Below are positions 23,901 to 34,250 of a DNA stretch of 43,497 bases, piece after piece (position 1 is the first letter of the stretch; each line of letters starts with the position of its first letter). Origin of the DNA: Azolla pinnata (lineage: Eukaryota; Streptophyta; Polypodiopsida; Salviniales; Salviniaceae). Below the pieces are notes generated by a model that saw nothing but the letters and a program-made list of their open reading frames with translations, made no database searches and had not been told where the DNA came from. Location of the stretch: positions 1-43,497 of the forward strand of contig JBBBWG010032020.1 in assembly GCA_037176905.1 (NCBI GenBank). Direction: 5' to 3'. A program made the translations under genes and the position numbers.

Positions 23901-26900
23901 ATCGATCGACGGATCGGTGAATCATCTGGGTGATATGTTTGCTGCGACGGCGACGCGCAGCCCGACGACAGTGCCGACGATGGTGTCGACGACAACGCCG
24001 GCGGCGCCAACAACGTCTGGGCTGTTGGGGCAGGACCAGGAGAGGATGCTGGAGTTCCTGAGCGACTGGTGGATCTCGATCGGGGCGATGGTGAGCCTGC
24101 TGCTGCAGATCCTGCTGCTGCTCACGGGCGGAACTCGCAAGTGGAATCGAGCATGCCGCCTGGTGGCGTGGAGCAGCTACAACATGTCGGACTTCACGGC
24201 GACGCTGGTGCTCGGGGGGCTCGCGCAGACGGCCGCCAACAGCGGGAAGACGATCTACGCCGTGTGGGCGCCGATGCTTCTCCTCCATTTGGGCGCACCC
24301 GACAACATCTCGGCGTATTCGCTGGAGGACGCGGAGCTATGGCAGCGCCACGGATTCACAATGCTGCTTCAGGTAGGTTGGGTGTTGATTGGTGAATGGT
24401 TAAAAATGCTCCTAGGGTCAAAAGCCCATATGGGAATGTGCACGCACCACTTGATGTCATGGGCTGCTATAGGAAACATCAAATTTCTCATTGCTCAGTC
24501 AACACCAGGAGAGGATGCTCAGTTATAGGAGAGCTGACAGGCATTTATAGGAGGAAACATCAAATTTCTCATTGCTCAGTCAAGTTTAGACCCAACAAAA
24601 GGGTAGTTAAGGGAGTTGAACACAATGATGATGATAGATGAATAGTAATTAGTGATCTCTTCTTTGTGGAGGAAAGAACACTTTTTTACATAACATTCAG
24701 CTAGTTAAACCAAAAGAATGTCTTGGACCCAGTTGCTCGTTCAAATTTCCTCTTTGCTCATTCAAGTTTAGACAAAAAAAAAGAAAAGAAAAAGGGTAGT
24801 TAGTTAAGGGAGTTCAACACGATGATGATAGATGAATAAATAGTAGTGATCAGTGATTCTCTTCTTTGTGGAGGAAAGAGAACTTTGTTTTACATACCAT
24901 TTAGCGAGTTAAACCAAAAGAATGTCTTGGACATAGCTCGTCGTTCAAATTTCCTCTTTGCCCATTCAAGTTTAAGTTTAGAGAACAAACAAAAAAAGAG
25001 GGGGGTAGCAAGTTAAGGGAGTTAAACACAGATGGTGATAGATGAATAGCAGGTGATCTTGAGTGATTCTCTTGTTTGTGGAGGGAAGAAAACTTTGTTT
25101 CGCACACCATTCATCAGGTAGCGAAGCTCCGAAAAAGAAATTTGTAATGGAACACAAGCTGATCCATTCGCATGATTCCCATGAATCCTTTTCATTTTGA
25201 TTCGCCAACAGGTGGTGTCGGCGGCGTACGTGGTGGGCAACTGCGCAGCGACGTGGAGGTACGGGCTGGTGAGCACGTGCCTGCTGGCGGCGGGGAGCAT
25301 CAAGGCGGCGGAGCGCACGCTGGCGCTGCGGTGCGCGTCGAGGGCGGCGCTGGAGGCGTCGGCGCTGCCCGTCTTCGAGTACATGAGGCTGGAGCCGTGG
25401 GTGGCGGAGCCGGGGCCGGGAAGAAGGTCGAGGGACGGGGAGGCGGGGACGGGCCACGTGTTCGACGGCGAGACGGCGCTCTACAACTACATCGTCATGG
25501 GCGAGGACCGTTGGTTCCGCGAGTTCCAGCTGCTCTCGGGCGACGACGGGCCCGAGGACAAGGACGATGTCCCGGGCCGCGAGGCGGCGCGCCGCGCCGG
25601 CCCCCGCTTCGTCACCCTCCACGACGTGCTCTCGTCGCCGGGCCTCTCGCGCTCGCCCTCCGTCGTCCTCATGTGCGTCGGCTTCTCGCTCTCCAAGCTC
25701 TACCGCCGCCGGCTCTCGGGCCTCTACATGTACGAGTGGCGCCACGTGCCGAAGACGCTCCTCTTCTTCCTGGGGCCCCGCGTGTTCGCGGGCTCGGCGC
25801 CGCGCCTCCTCTTCGCGCTCGACGTCGAGCTCCGCTTCCTCTTCGACGGCCTCTACACCAAGGCGTCGGGCACGGCGTTCACGCGGCTCGGCGTCGGCTT
25901 CCGCGTCGGCACCACCGCGCTGCTGGCCGTGTCGGGCGTGTTCCTGGTGTCGCCCGCCATGGGGCTCGGCGCGCAGGCGGCGCTCGTCAAGCAGGCGCCC
26001 AGCATCACCTTCTTCCTCCTCGCCGCCGCGCTCGTCGTCGAGGCGTACCAGCTCGCGCGCATCATGCTCTCCGACTGGACCAAGGTCTGGCTCGCCTACA
26101 CCTACGTTCGCCTCACCAAGCCCCGCAGCTCCTCGTCCTCCTCCTCCTCCTCGTCCTCCGCGGATCACGCTCCCCGCGATCGCCTCCACCGATGGGCAGC
26201 CGACGTCGTCCTGGAGCTGATCCGCATGGCCGATTCCATCGCCCGCCACAAGTACTGGAACAACCGCATCGGCCAATACTCGATGCGCGCAAGCTCCGAC
26301 CACAACCACACCACCGCTGCAGCTTCCGCTCCTCCTCCTCCTCCTCCATCAGCTGCTGCTGCTGCCCTAAACCCTACTTCTTGCTTCTCCGCCCTCCGCG
26401 ACCTCTGCCCCCGCTACGAGTACGACCCCCGCACCATCGACGACTTCAAGCGCTACGTCCTCCTCAAGGTCCTCGCCTCCCTCAAGGCTTGCCCCGCCGC
26501 GCCCATCGTCATGACCGCGTCCAAGCCCCACATCAACCAGCTCTTCGCGCGCATGCCCCCCGCCCACCGCGCCTGCGCGCAGTGCGCCATCGGCAAGGCC
26601 TACACCGACATCGAGCACATCCTCGTGAACTGGCACGTCGCGACCTGCGTGTGCGAGCTCCTCGACTCCGCCGCCGCCGCCGCTCCCACTCCCGATCCCG
26701 CAAATGCCCAGCTGCTGCACATCGGCGTTGTGGAGGATCATGGCGATGTCGCCGCGTCCCAGCAACGGGCGCGTCGAAATCGGGGGCATTACGATCTGCC
26801 CACGAGCGCCTCGGATACTGAAAGGGATCAAGAGTCGGACGACGATCACGGTGAGGCTCGATATCATCGAGGCTGGACATCGGGCGGTTGGTGTAACTAC

Positions 26901-27647
26901 CCCGGGTCATCTTCTGATATGCCATACAGCGTCGGCAGCAGCGCGATGCCTCCTCCTCCTCCTCCTCCTCCTCCTCCTCCGCCTGCTCCTCTGTATCAAG
27001 GCACCCCGATCCCGCCCAACGCGAACTATGCCACAGAAGAGGACGAATTGGAACGAGGTGGCTTGCCGAGGGTTCGCCTGATGAGCAAGTTGCTGTCGCG
27101 CTACATGGCCTACTTGCTGGTGCACAAGACGGAGCTCCTGCCGTGCCATGCGTACACGGCGAAGCGGTTGGCCATGTCGACGCAACGGGCGTTGCGGCTG
27201 GTCGCACCTTGGGACCATGCCAACGTGTCGCGATTGCTCGAGCAAGCGGGTCGGGAAGACAAGGACAACAAGCCAGGAGGAGCAGGCGACGAGAGCGAGG
27301 ACCCAATGGGCGAAGAATCGGCTCTGGAGCGGGAATTGCATACCGGGGACGACGACGAAGAAGAAGAAGACGACGACGACGACGACGAAGAAGAGCATCG
27401 CGAGGAGCGTGGCGATGCCGCCGTTCCCCACCGGCTCCGCAGCGGCTTGCAGGCCGCTTGGCACCTCCAGAAGATCAAGGACGTGGAGGAGCGGTGGCGC
27501 TTCATCATGGAGTTTTGGGTCGAAATCCTCATCTTCATCGCCGCTGCCAACAAAGCTTCGGAGCAGCTCCAGCAGCTCACGCTCGGCGGCGAGTTCCTCA
27601 CCAACATCTGGGTCCTCCTCGGCCACATGGGTGCAGGTGAGAAATAG
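23890..27647 (+). CDS. DUF4220/DUF594 membrane protein, full-length
   Basis: Exons 23890-24372 and 25212-27647 (GT-AG, phase 0) give 972 aa. This is a plant family of unknown function, expanded in monocots. DUF4220 part: EFLSDWWISIGAMVSLLLQILLLL (first helix), the TRKW..RLVAWSSYNMSD motif, ATLVLGGLAQ, IYAVWAPMLLLHLGAPDNISAYSLEDAELW, then after the intron VSAAYVVGNC, ERTLALR, FRVGTTALLAVSGVFLV and AYQLARIMLSDWTKVWLAY. The C-terminus (about 920-972) is DUF594: EFWVEILIFIAAANK and GGEFLTNIWVLLGHMG. Several hydrophobic helices are likely. It is longer than the usual 650-750 aa because of a Ser run near 26130, a Pro run near 26945 and an Asp/Glu tract near 27350. The start is uncertain: 23890 has a good context (A at -3, G at +4) but lies in repeat-derived sequence; 23935 is the alternative. 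Confidence 0.87.
24545..25130. repeat. Tandem repeat of about 180-205 bp in DUF4220 intron
   Basis: Three copies, marked by caaatttctcattgctca-type sequence at 24561, 24742 and 24946 (spacing 181 and 204), each followed by AAGGGAGTT, gatgatagatgaat, CTTTGTGGAGGAAAG and a CATTCA box. They fill most of the intron 24373-25211. The first copy is preceded by a 30-bp partial duplicate at 24472. Confidence 0.85.
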
Positions 27648-29013
27648 AGTGGGTTACAGTTCGAGGCCGAGCTTGCCCTTCCATGTTCCTAGCTACCTAG
27701 TAAAACCCAGAATGTCCGTTCGAGAAATGCCCGGCCATATCCACAAAGGGCCATGTTCATTTGTCTGCCCCGCCCTTATATTGATTGCGAGTCTTGTGAC
27801 CAAATGGGTACTTGTCCGCCTCAAAACTGTTGACTAATATATTTCACCAGAAGGCTGCATGAATGCAGACCCAACCTATGGATAATGAATGTGCAGTTGT
27901 TGAGAGTTCAGATACAAGAGAAATATGAAACCCTCAACCCACATTGTGTACAACAACTGAATACGAAGGAATTCTGATTACTCAAGAGTTTGGTCTATGG
28001 AATTTGCTGCTTGCGTCGTCGAGCAACTGAAACAAGTATAGTCAATGCAATCGATTCGCGTGATTTCAAACTCGGAGAAGAGGAGCGTTTGATGCTTAAT
28101 AACCCAAACTTAGACGCAACAATCGATGAACATCAAAACAAAACGTTAACCTCTCCCTTTGTCTACCCGTCTTAACAAATCATTCGGATTTGGATAAGAA
28201 ATCGGCATTTCTAGTAGGGAACAATATGACCTATGATGTTAGGACCAAATCGTCAATACCGCATGCTTCTTACTCCTTGATGTTCTCATTAAGTGAGCTT
28301 TCTTCTTCGTCATGAAGATTATGGCGGCAACAATGACGAACAAAGAGTCAGGCAGGCTTGATAAAGGGCTTTCATAAACCCTTTTGTTAGTATGTTGCAA
28401 ATTGTTACTTGTATTCCCATTTGGAATCGATTGATATCCTATGCATCGGCCAATTATATAACTGGCAATTAAGCTCACTTACAACTCACTTGTAGGGTTT
28501 GTGATATATTTTGGCCTCAGCGTGGAAACAGTTGATTAGTCAACTTAAACCTTGTATAAGTTCCCAAGTTGCAATTGCCATTTTGTGATGAACAAATAAT
28601 AAGCATAACCACGAGAACAAGGCTACGAGTTTATCAACAATATTGTTCTCTTTATTCATTAGTAGCAATCTTTCGGTGATCGACATTTAATAAATCCTTA
28701 TCCACAGAAGTTATACTGTAAATCAATACAGAAGAGCTGATATAATACAATGTAACCAATGTAGTCAATCTCGTGCTCGTTTGACTTAAGAAACAATTAC
28801 GAAAACGAGACAAAACGCGAGAGAGCAAAAAATGTCCGACACACAGCAGTGAGGCGCGAATCTTGCCCAGGGGGGATCTTGCCATTTTGCACGTGCCAAG
28901 AGTGAGATCGAGAAACCGGAATTTCCCGCAATGCAAAGTAGCAGCACCAGCAGCAGCATTAGCAAGAGTCTCTGGCATCCGAAATCGGCGAGCTGGGACA
29001 AAAAGGTGTCGTG
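27648..29013. other. Intergenic between convergent DUF4220 genes
   Basis: No gene is supported. The left part is 3' flank of the plus-strand gene; the right part is 3' flank of the minus-strand gene. A minus-strand AATAAA at 28651-28656, about 360 nt past the minus gene's stop, is conserved in its duplicate near 33133 and is a fair poly(A) candidate. From 28433 onward the sequence is duplicated at 32935. Confidence 0.6.
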
Positions 29014-31548
29014 TCACTGCTCGCAGGCGCCGATGTGGCCGAGGAGCAACCAGAGGTCGGTGAGGAACTCGGCGCCGAGCGTGAGCTGCCGCAGGTGCTC
29101 GGGCGCCCTGTTGGCGGCGGCGATCCAGAGCAGGATCTCGACCCACACGCGGGCGATGAGGGCCCAGCGCTCGCCCGCGCTCGCGATGCCGCGCAGGCTC
29201 CTGGCCGCGTCCACACCTTGCCGAAGATTCGGATCCGACCATGTCCGTGTCCGATCATCGTCGTTGTCGTCGTCGTCGCCGTCGTCGTCAAGGCGTCGTC
29301 GCTGGAGGAGCAAGCGCGAGACGTGGGCGCGGTCCCAGGGCCCGGCGCGTCGCAGCGCCGATCCCGTGTCCGCGGCCGTCTTCTTCCCGATGTCGGGATG
29401 GCACGGCAGCATCTCGGTTCGGTACACGAGCAGGTACGCGACGTAGCGCGACAGTAGCGTGCCAGCCTGGACATTCGCATCGGCGTTCGCATCGGCATCG
29501 TAGCGTACTTTCCGGCCGCCGTCGGGGCGGTCGAGCGCCTCGCAGATGCACGTCGCCACGTGCCAGTTGGCGATCGCGTGCTCGAGGTCGGTGAAGCCCT
29601 CGCCGAGGGCGGCGGCGACGCTCGCCTTGTGCTGCTCCGGCATGAAGCCGCAGAGCGTGAACACCCGATCCAGCGACGGCTTGAGCCTCGTGAGCGGAGC
29701 GCCCGGCTCGGCGCACAAGGCCAGCACGTGCCCGACGACTCGGCGCTTGAAGCCGTCGACGGTCGCCGCGTCGAGCTCGTAACGAGGGCACGCGGACAAC
29801 GGCTGCGTCATCGCACACTGCCCGATCCGCTTCCTCCAATACCTGCTCCTCGCCACCGTATCGCCCAATCGGATCATCTCCAAGATGACGGCTGCCGCCG
29901 CCGCCCGCATGTGCCACCGGTGTCCTGATGTTGTTCTCGGCGCGTGATCTGAAAATGCCGCCGCGGAACAAGGGAAGAAAGGATTGAAAAGCAAGAAACA
30001 AATCGAAAGCATGTGAGGAAAAAAGGCCTCCAACTGCAATGCAACTATACAGCCTCAAAATGGATTTTTCACGCTAGAACGATTGGTATAGGAGGGCGAA
30101 AGGAGGAAAACAGCAAGACACAACGACCTTGGCATTCTAAAATAGGGTTAGGACCAATCCAATCCATGCAACGGCTAAAAGATTTGTATTGTAGCAGCTA
30201 CCTATGTAAGGATAGAGAGAGTATATATAACAACTCTTGTTGAACCACCTTATTTGTACGCTTGCTCATTGCTGTAATTATTTTCACTAATGAAAGAATG
30301 TACAATTTATTTCGGAAAGAAGTATAAGCGTCTATAGAAGAGAGCCTATACTACGATATAGCCTACTTAATTAGCTTTGATTCACTTATTTGAACTACGC
30401 TTCCTCATTGCTGTAATTATTTTCACTAATGAAAGAATGTATAATTTATTTGGGAAAGAAGTATAAGCGTCTATAGAAGAGAGCCTATACTACGATATAG
30501 CCTACTTAATTAGCTTTGATTCACTTATTTGAACTACGCTTCCTCATTGCTGTAACTATTTTCACTAATGAAAGAATGTATTATTTATTTCGGAAAGAAG
30601 TATACGCATACATAGAAGTGAGCCTGTACTACGATATAGCCTACTTAATTAGCTTTAATTCACCTATTTGAACTTTAAAAATTAGATATCATACGAGGAA
30701 GCTATGGGCTTTTTAATACGGGCTATCGCTCCCAGAATTCTCTCAATGCATTTGAGATCATGCGCCCACCAAACTTATCAGGACATTGGGCCGGCCGCCG
30801 TACCTGCTTCGCGTGTCAGCCGCACGTATACGCACGCAAGCCACACCTTGGTCCAGTCCGAAAGCGCGATCCGAGCGAGCTGATACGACTCGATCACGAG
30901 GGCGGCGACGAGCAGCAGGTGCGTGACGATCGGCGCCTCCTTCACCACGTCGGCCTGCGCGTCGAGCTCCGCGGCTGCCCTCATGAGGAGCGAGGCCGAG
31001 ACGGGCATGAACTCGTAGATGGGCATCGCCGCCTGCGTGAGCACGGAGCCGGACGCGAAGCGCAGCGCGAGCGTGCGCTCCACGGACTTGATCCCGCCCG
31101 CCACGAGGAGGCAGCTCGCGACGAGCCAGAAGCTCCACGAATCCGCGCAGTTCGCGATCACGTAGACGGCCGACACGATCTGGAAGAGCACGTTGAAGCC
31201 GTGGCGGACCCAGAGCTCCGCGTCCTCGGGCGCGTACGCCGAGATGTTGTCGGGGCCGCCCAGATGGAGAAGCAGCATCGGCGCCCAGACCGCGTAGATG
31301 GCCTTGCCGCTCCCGGCCGCGTCCTGCGCTAGCCCACCCAGCACCAATGTCGCCGTGTAGTCCGACAAGTTGTAGCTGCTCCAGGCCACGAGCCGACTGG
31401 CGCCGTTCCACTTGCGCGTGCCCCCCGTGAGGAGGAGCAGGATCTGGAAGAGCAGGCTCGCGATCGTCCCGATCGAGATCCACCACTCGCCGACGAACGC
31501 GAGCAGTGCTTGCTCCTCTTGGCCCAGGATGCTCGACGACGAGGCCAT
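29014..31548 (-). CDS. DUF4220/DUF594 membrane protein, internally shortened paralogue
   Basis: Exons 30804-31548 and 29014-29948 (phase 1, GT-AG) give 559 aa. Start: the ATG at 31548 opens MASSSSILGQEEQALLAFVG and aligns with the paralogue's WWISIG helix. Exon 1 keeps the SSYNLSDYTATLVLGGLAQ, IYAVWAPMLLLHLGGPDNIS and VSAVYVIANC motifs, then ERTLALRFAS. It then passes within about 40 residues to VVKEAPIVTHLLLVAALVIE and AYQLAR-like SYQLARIALSDWTKVWLACV. About 200 residues present in the full-length paralogue (the YNYIVMGEDRWFREF to GTTALLAVSG region) are absent. Exon 2 begins DHAPRTTSGHRW and ends with DUF594 (VWVEILLWIAAANRAPEHL, GAEFLTDLWLLLGHIG). The frame is open throughout, so a shorter product is plausible. 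Its only intron sits where the paralogue has a Ser run, and the paralogue's intron is absent here. Function is unknown. Confidence 0.84.
30241..30680. repeat. Tandem 139-bp repeat in the paralogue's intron
   Basis: cattgctgtaa recurs at 30267, 30406 and 30545, exactly 139 bp apart, each followed by TTTTCACTAATGAAAGAATG and a TACGATATAGCCTACTTAA box; copies are highly similar. The duplicate block at 33710-33800 has only about one eroded unit, so expansion came after the duplication or was lost there. Confidence 0.9.
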
Positions 31549-32934
31549 GATAGAAGAGTATCGCGCCGGGTTCTGTATAACTAACTACGTGCGGTTTCAC
31601 ACATGTTGACGGTCTTGTGAGCTTGCGGACGAGTCCAGCGGACCGAGTGTTCTCTTGGCGCCGCTTCGACAACAGATGCTGTCGTGCGCAGTTAGTTCGG
31701 TTGCGATGATCGATGGTTCCTAGCATGTGTTTTGCCTTTGCGAGTCGAGCAAGCAAAGGTGTACATGTAGCAAGCAAGAGCTACTAAAAGGCTTGAATTT
31801 CTAGCCCTTTATGCAGCTTTTGGAGCGAGGTGGTCCGGAATAAATGGTGACCAAGGGGGATAAGGTGGTCCGAAATAAACGGTGGCATGTTAGATGGTAA
31901 ATTTATATTTGTGGTTCAGGTGTCGCAACCAGCAGAGAAGGGTGAGAGACAAGGGGGGTAAGGTTTGTAGTGTCCCGGACAAACCTTAACCACTAATATG
32001 CTTAGGTGAAATCCTCTCTACCTATGGAAATGTGGTTTCTTTTTTTTTTTGTGCATGAAGCTTTTTCTTTGCTTTTCCACTCATCCAGAAGTTTATCCAG
32101 TTTTATAGCTCAAATTTGACAAATGCTATAGAACAGGAAGGGTAAGTATGTGGTGCATCTGATTCATTCGATTTAGGTTGAAACACCGGTAAGGCTTACC
32201 AAAATTCACATAAGATACTCTTAGTACATGTACATGCGATGACCTTTTCGCTGATGGTCGTGTGATGTGAGGTGGAGAGGGCTGGAGAGGCTCTTAAAAA
32301 TGAGCTTGAAGACATGGAGAAGAAGAAATTGTTTAAGGAGAATATGGAGAAACGTATCGCAGACTTTGAGAAGAAAAGAGCTCATGAATAGGAATTGGGT
32401 TTGCTTGAGAAGCAACATCCTAAAAGAGATATAGGTCTAGAATCAACCATATATATTATACGTGTTTGCATTCGCATATGTTTCAATCAAATCTATATGG
32501 TAAATCATCTTCAAGTTAGATTCAATTAACAAGTTGGAAAAAAAAAAAAAAAAAATTCAATAAATGAGCATAGTCTATATTATGTAATGATTGAGTCACA
32601 TGTCATCACATTTATATAAGAAAGAGCAAGTATTGGGGTGGGGGGGGGGGGAATCAAAAAATAGAAAAAAATATATAAAAGAGGAAAAAAGTGAAAAAAG
32701 GAAAAAGAAAAGGAACAAACATTAGATTTGATTTTGATTTTTAAATGTATGTATCACAGGTGATACATAGTCAAAAATGTAATGAATGCATGACGTGCTT
32801 TGATGAACTTACTTAGCGTCGTATAAACAGGTTTCGAACCCATTAACCTTGTCTATAAAATCAATTGGTGTACTCGATAAATTAAACATATAATTAAAAT
32901 ATAAATATTAGTAGAGGCTCAATGCATAGATTTG
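31549..32934. other. Intergenic, upstream of shortened DUF4220 gene
   Basis: The first 290 bp are the duplicated promoter-side flank. Further right are a short repeated GGTGGTCCG(G/A)AATAAA motif (31831 and 31866), an A-run (32538-32555), a G-run (32637-32651) and a short coding-like remnant at 32269-32450 described under findings. No intact gene is seen. Confidence 0.55.
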
Positions 32935-34250
32935 ATATCCTATGCATTGGCAATAATATAAGTGGCAATTAAGCTCACTTACAGCTCACTTGAGTGTGGA
33001 AATAGTTGATCAGTCAACTTAAACCTTGTATAAGTTCCCAAGTTGTAATTGCCATCTTGTGATGAACAAATAAAAGCACAAACACCAGAACAAGGTCATC
33101 TCCTCTACGAATTTATCAACAAGATTGTTCTCTTTATTCATTATTAGCAGTCTTTTGGTTGTTGACATTTAGTAAATCATTATCCACAGAAGTTATACAA
33201 ATCAATACAGAAGAGCTGATATAATACAATGTACCAATGAAGTCCATCTCGACCCACACGCGGGTGATGAGGGCCCACCGCTCGCCCACGCTCGCGATGC
33301 CGCGCAAGCTCCTGGCCGCGTCCACACCTTCCTGAAGATTCGGATCGGACCATGTCCATGTCTCATCATCGTCATCGCACACTGCCCGATCCGCTTCCTC
33401 CAATACCTGCTCCACCGGTGTCCTGATGTTGTTCTCGGTGCGTGATCTGAAAATGCATCGAGGGAAGGAACGCCGCCACCGAACAAGGAAAGAAAAGAAT
33501 GAAAGCATGTAAGAGAAAAGCCTCCACCTCCAATGGAACTATACAACTCCAAAATGGATTTTTCGCGATAGAGTGATTGGTATAGGAGCGCGAAAAGGAG
33601 GAAAACAGCGAGATTCAATGACGCTGGCATTCTAAAACAAGATTAGGACCAATCCATACAAGATTTGTATGGTAGTAGCTACCTATGTGAGGATAGAGAG
33701 AGTATGTAATTACTCTTATTGAACCTTCTTATTTGTGTAAAAGCATATAGAGAACCCATATGATAGCCTACTTAGTTAGCTTTGATTCACCTATTTGAAC
33801 TCTAAAATCCAATATCACATGAGGAAGCTATGGGCTTTTTTTACGCAAGCCATCGCTCTCAAGATTCTCTCTAGCAGGCTCGCAACCGTCCCGATCGAGA
33901 TCCACCACTCGCTGAGGAACGCGAGCAGCGCTTGCTCGTCCTCGCCCAGGACGCCCGACGACAAGGCGGGGATAGAAGAAGAGTCTCGCGGGACCATCTG
34001 CGCTGGGTTCTGTATAACCAGCTAGCTACATGTAGCTTCGCACCCCGTTGACAAGTCCGACCGATCGATTATTTTCCTGCGCCCCTTCGACGACAGACAT
34101 TGTCGAGCGCAATTTGTTTGCAATGATTGATCGATCTGAGCATATGTTGTCTTTTGCACGTTGACCAAGCAAAGGGTGTACATGTAGCAAGCAAGAACTA
34201 CTAAGAGGCTTGAATTTCGGGCTCTTTATGCGCCTTTTGGAGCAAGGTCA
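32935..34250. repeat. Segmental duplication, eroded copy
   Basis: Direct duplicate of 28433-31836, reduced from about 3.4 kb to 1.3 kb by internal deletions. Homology covers the 3' flank, parts of exon 2, part of the intron, the first 30 or so codons of exon 1 and about 250 bp upstream. Confidence 0.86.
33243..33997 (-). pseudogene. DUF4220/DUF594 pseudogene, copy of the 29014-31548 gene
   Basis: The 5' part keeps EDEQALLAFLSEWWISIGTVASLL, matching codons 10-33 of the parent, and then jumps into parent intron sequence, so the rest of exon 1 is gone. The parent's ATG is changed to CCC here; an in-frame ATG 12 codons upstream would give only a 60-aa peptide (33815-33997). Of exon 2 there remain DHAPRTTSGHRW joined directly to SRYWRKRIGQCAM (22 parent residues missing), then after a further large deletion TWSDPNLQEGVDAARSLRGIAS and ERWALITRVWVE. 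The final DUF594 helices and the stop are lost by a deletion joining exon 2 to the 3' flank near 33243. No functional DUF4220 protein can be made. Confidence 0.9.

Larger units (their letters stand above)
28433..31836. repeat. Segmental duplication, intact (parent) copy
   Basis: This block holds the minus-strand DUF4220 gene with both flanks. It recurs in the same orientation at 32935-34250, where it is shorter by several internal deletions. Matching landmarks: gatatcctatgcat (28433 and 32933), ttgttctctttattcatta (28643 and 33124), the exon 2 acceptor region, gaggaagctatgggctttt, the 5' end of exon 1, and gtgtacatgtagcaagcaag (about 31759 and 34170). Confidence 0.88.

Noticed and set aside
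25172-26821. Plus-strand 549-aa and minus-strand 443-aa frames over the DUF4220 exon
   Set aside because: GC-rich shadow frames of exon 2, with Arg/Ala/Gly-biased composition and no family motifs.
33815-33997. Minus-strand 60-aa frame MVPRDSSSIPALSSG as a small gene
   Set aside because: It is the truncated 5' end of the duplicated DUF4220 gene, running into former intron sequence. It is better described as part of a pseudogene.
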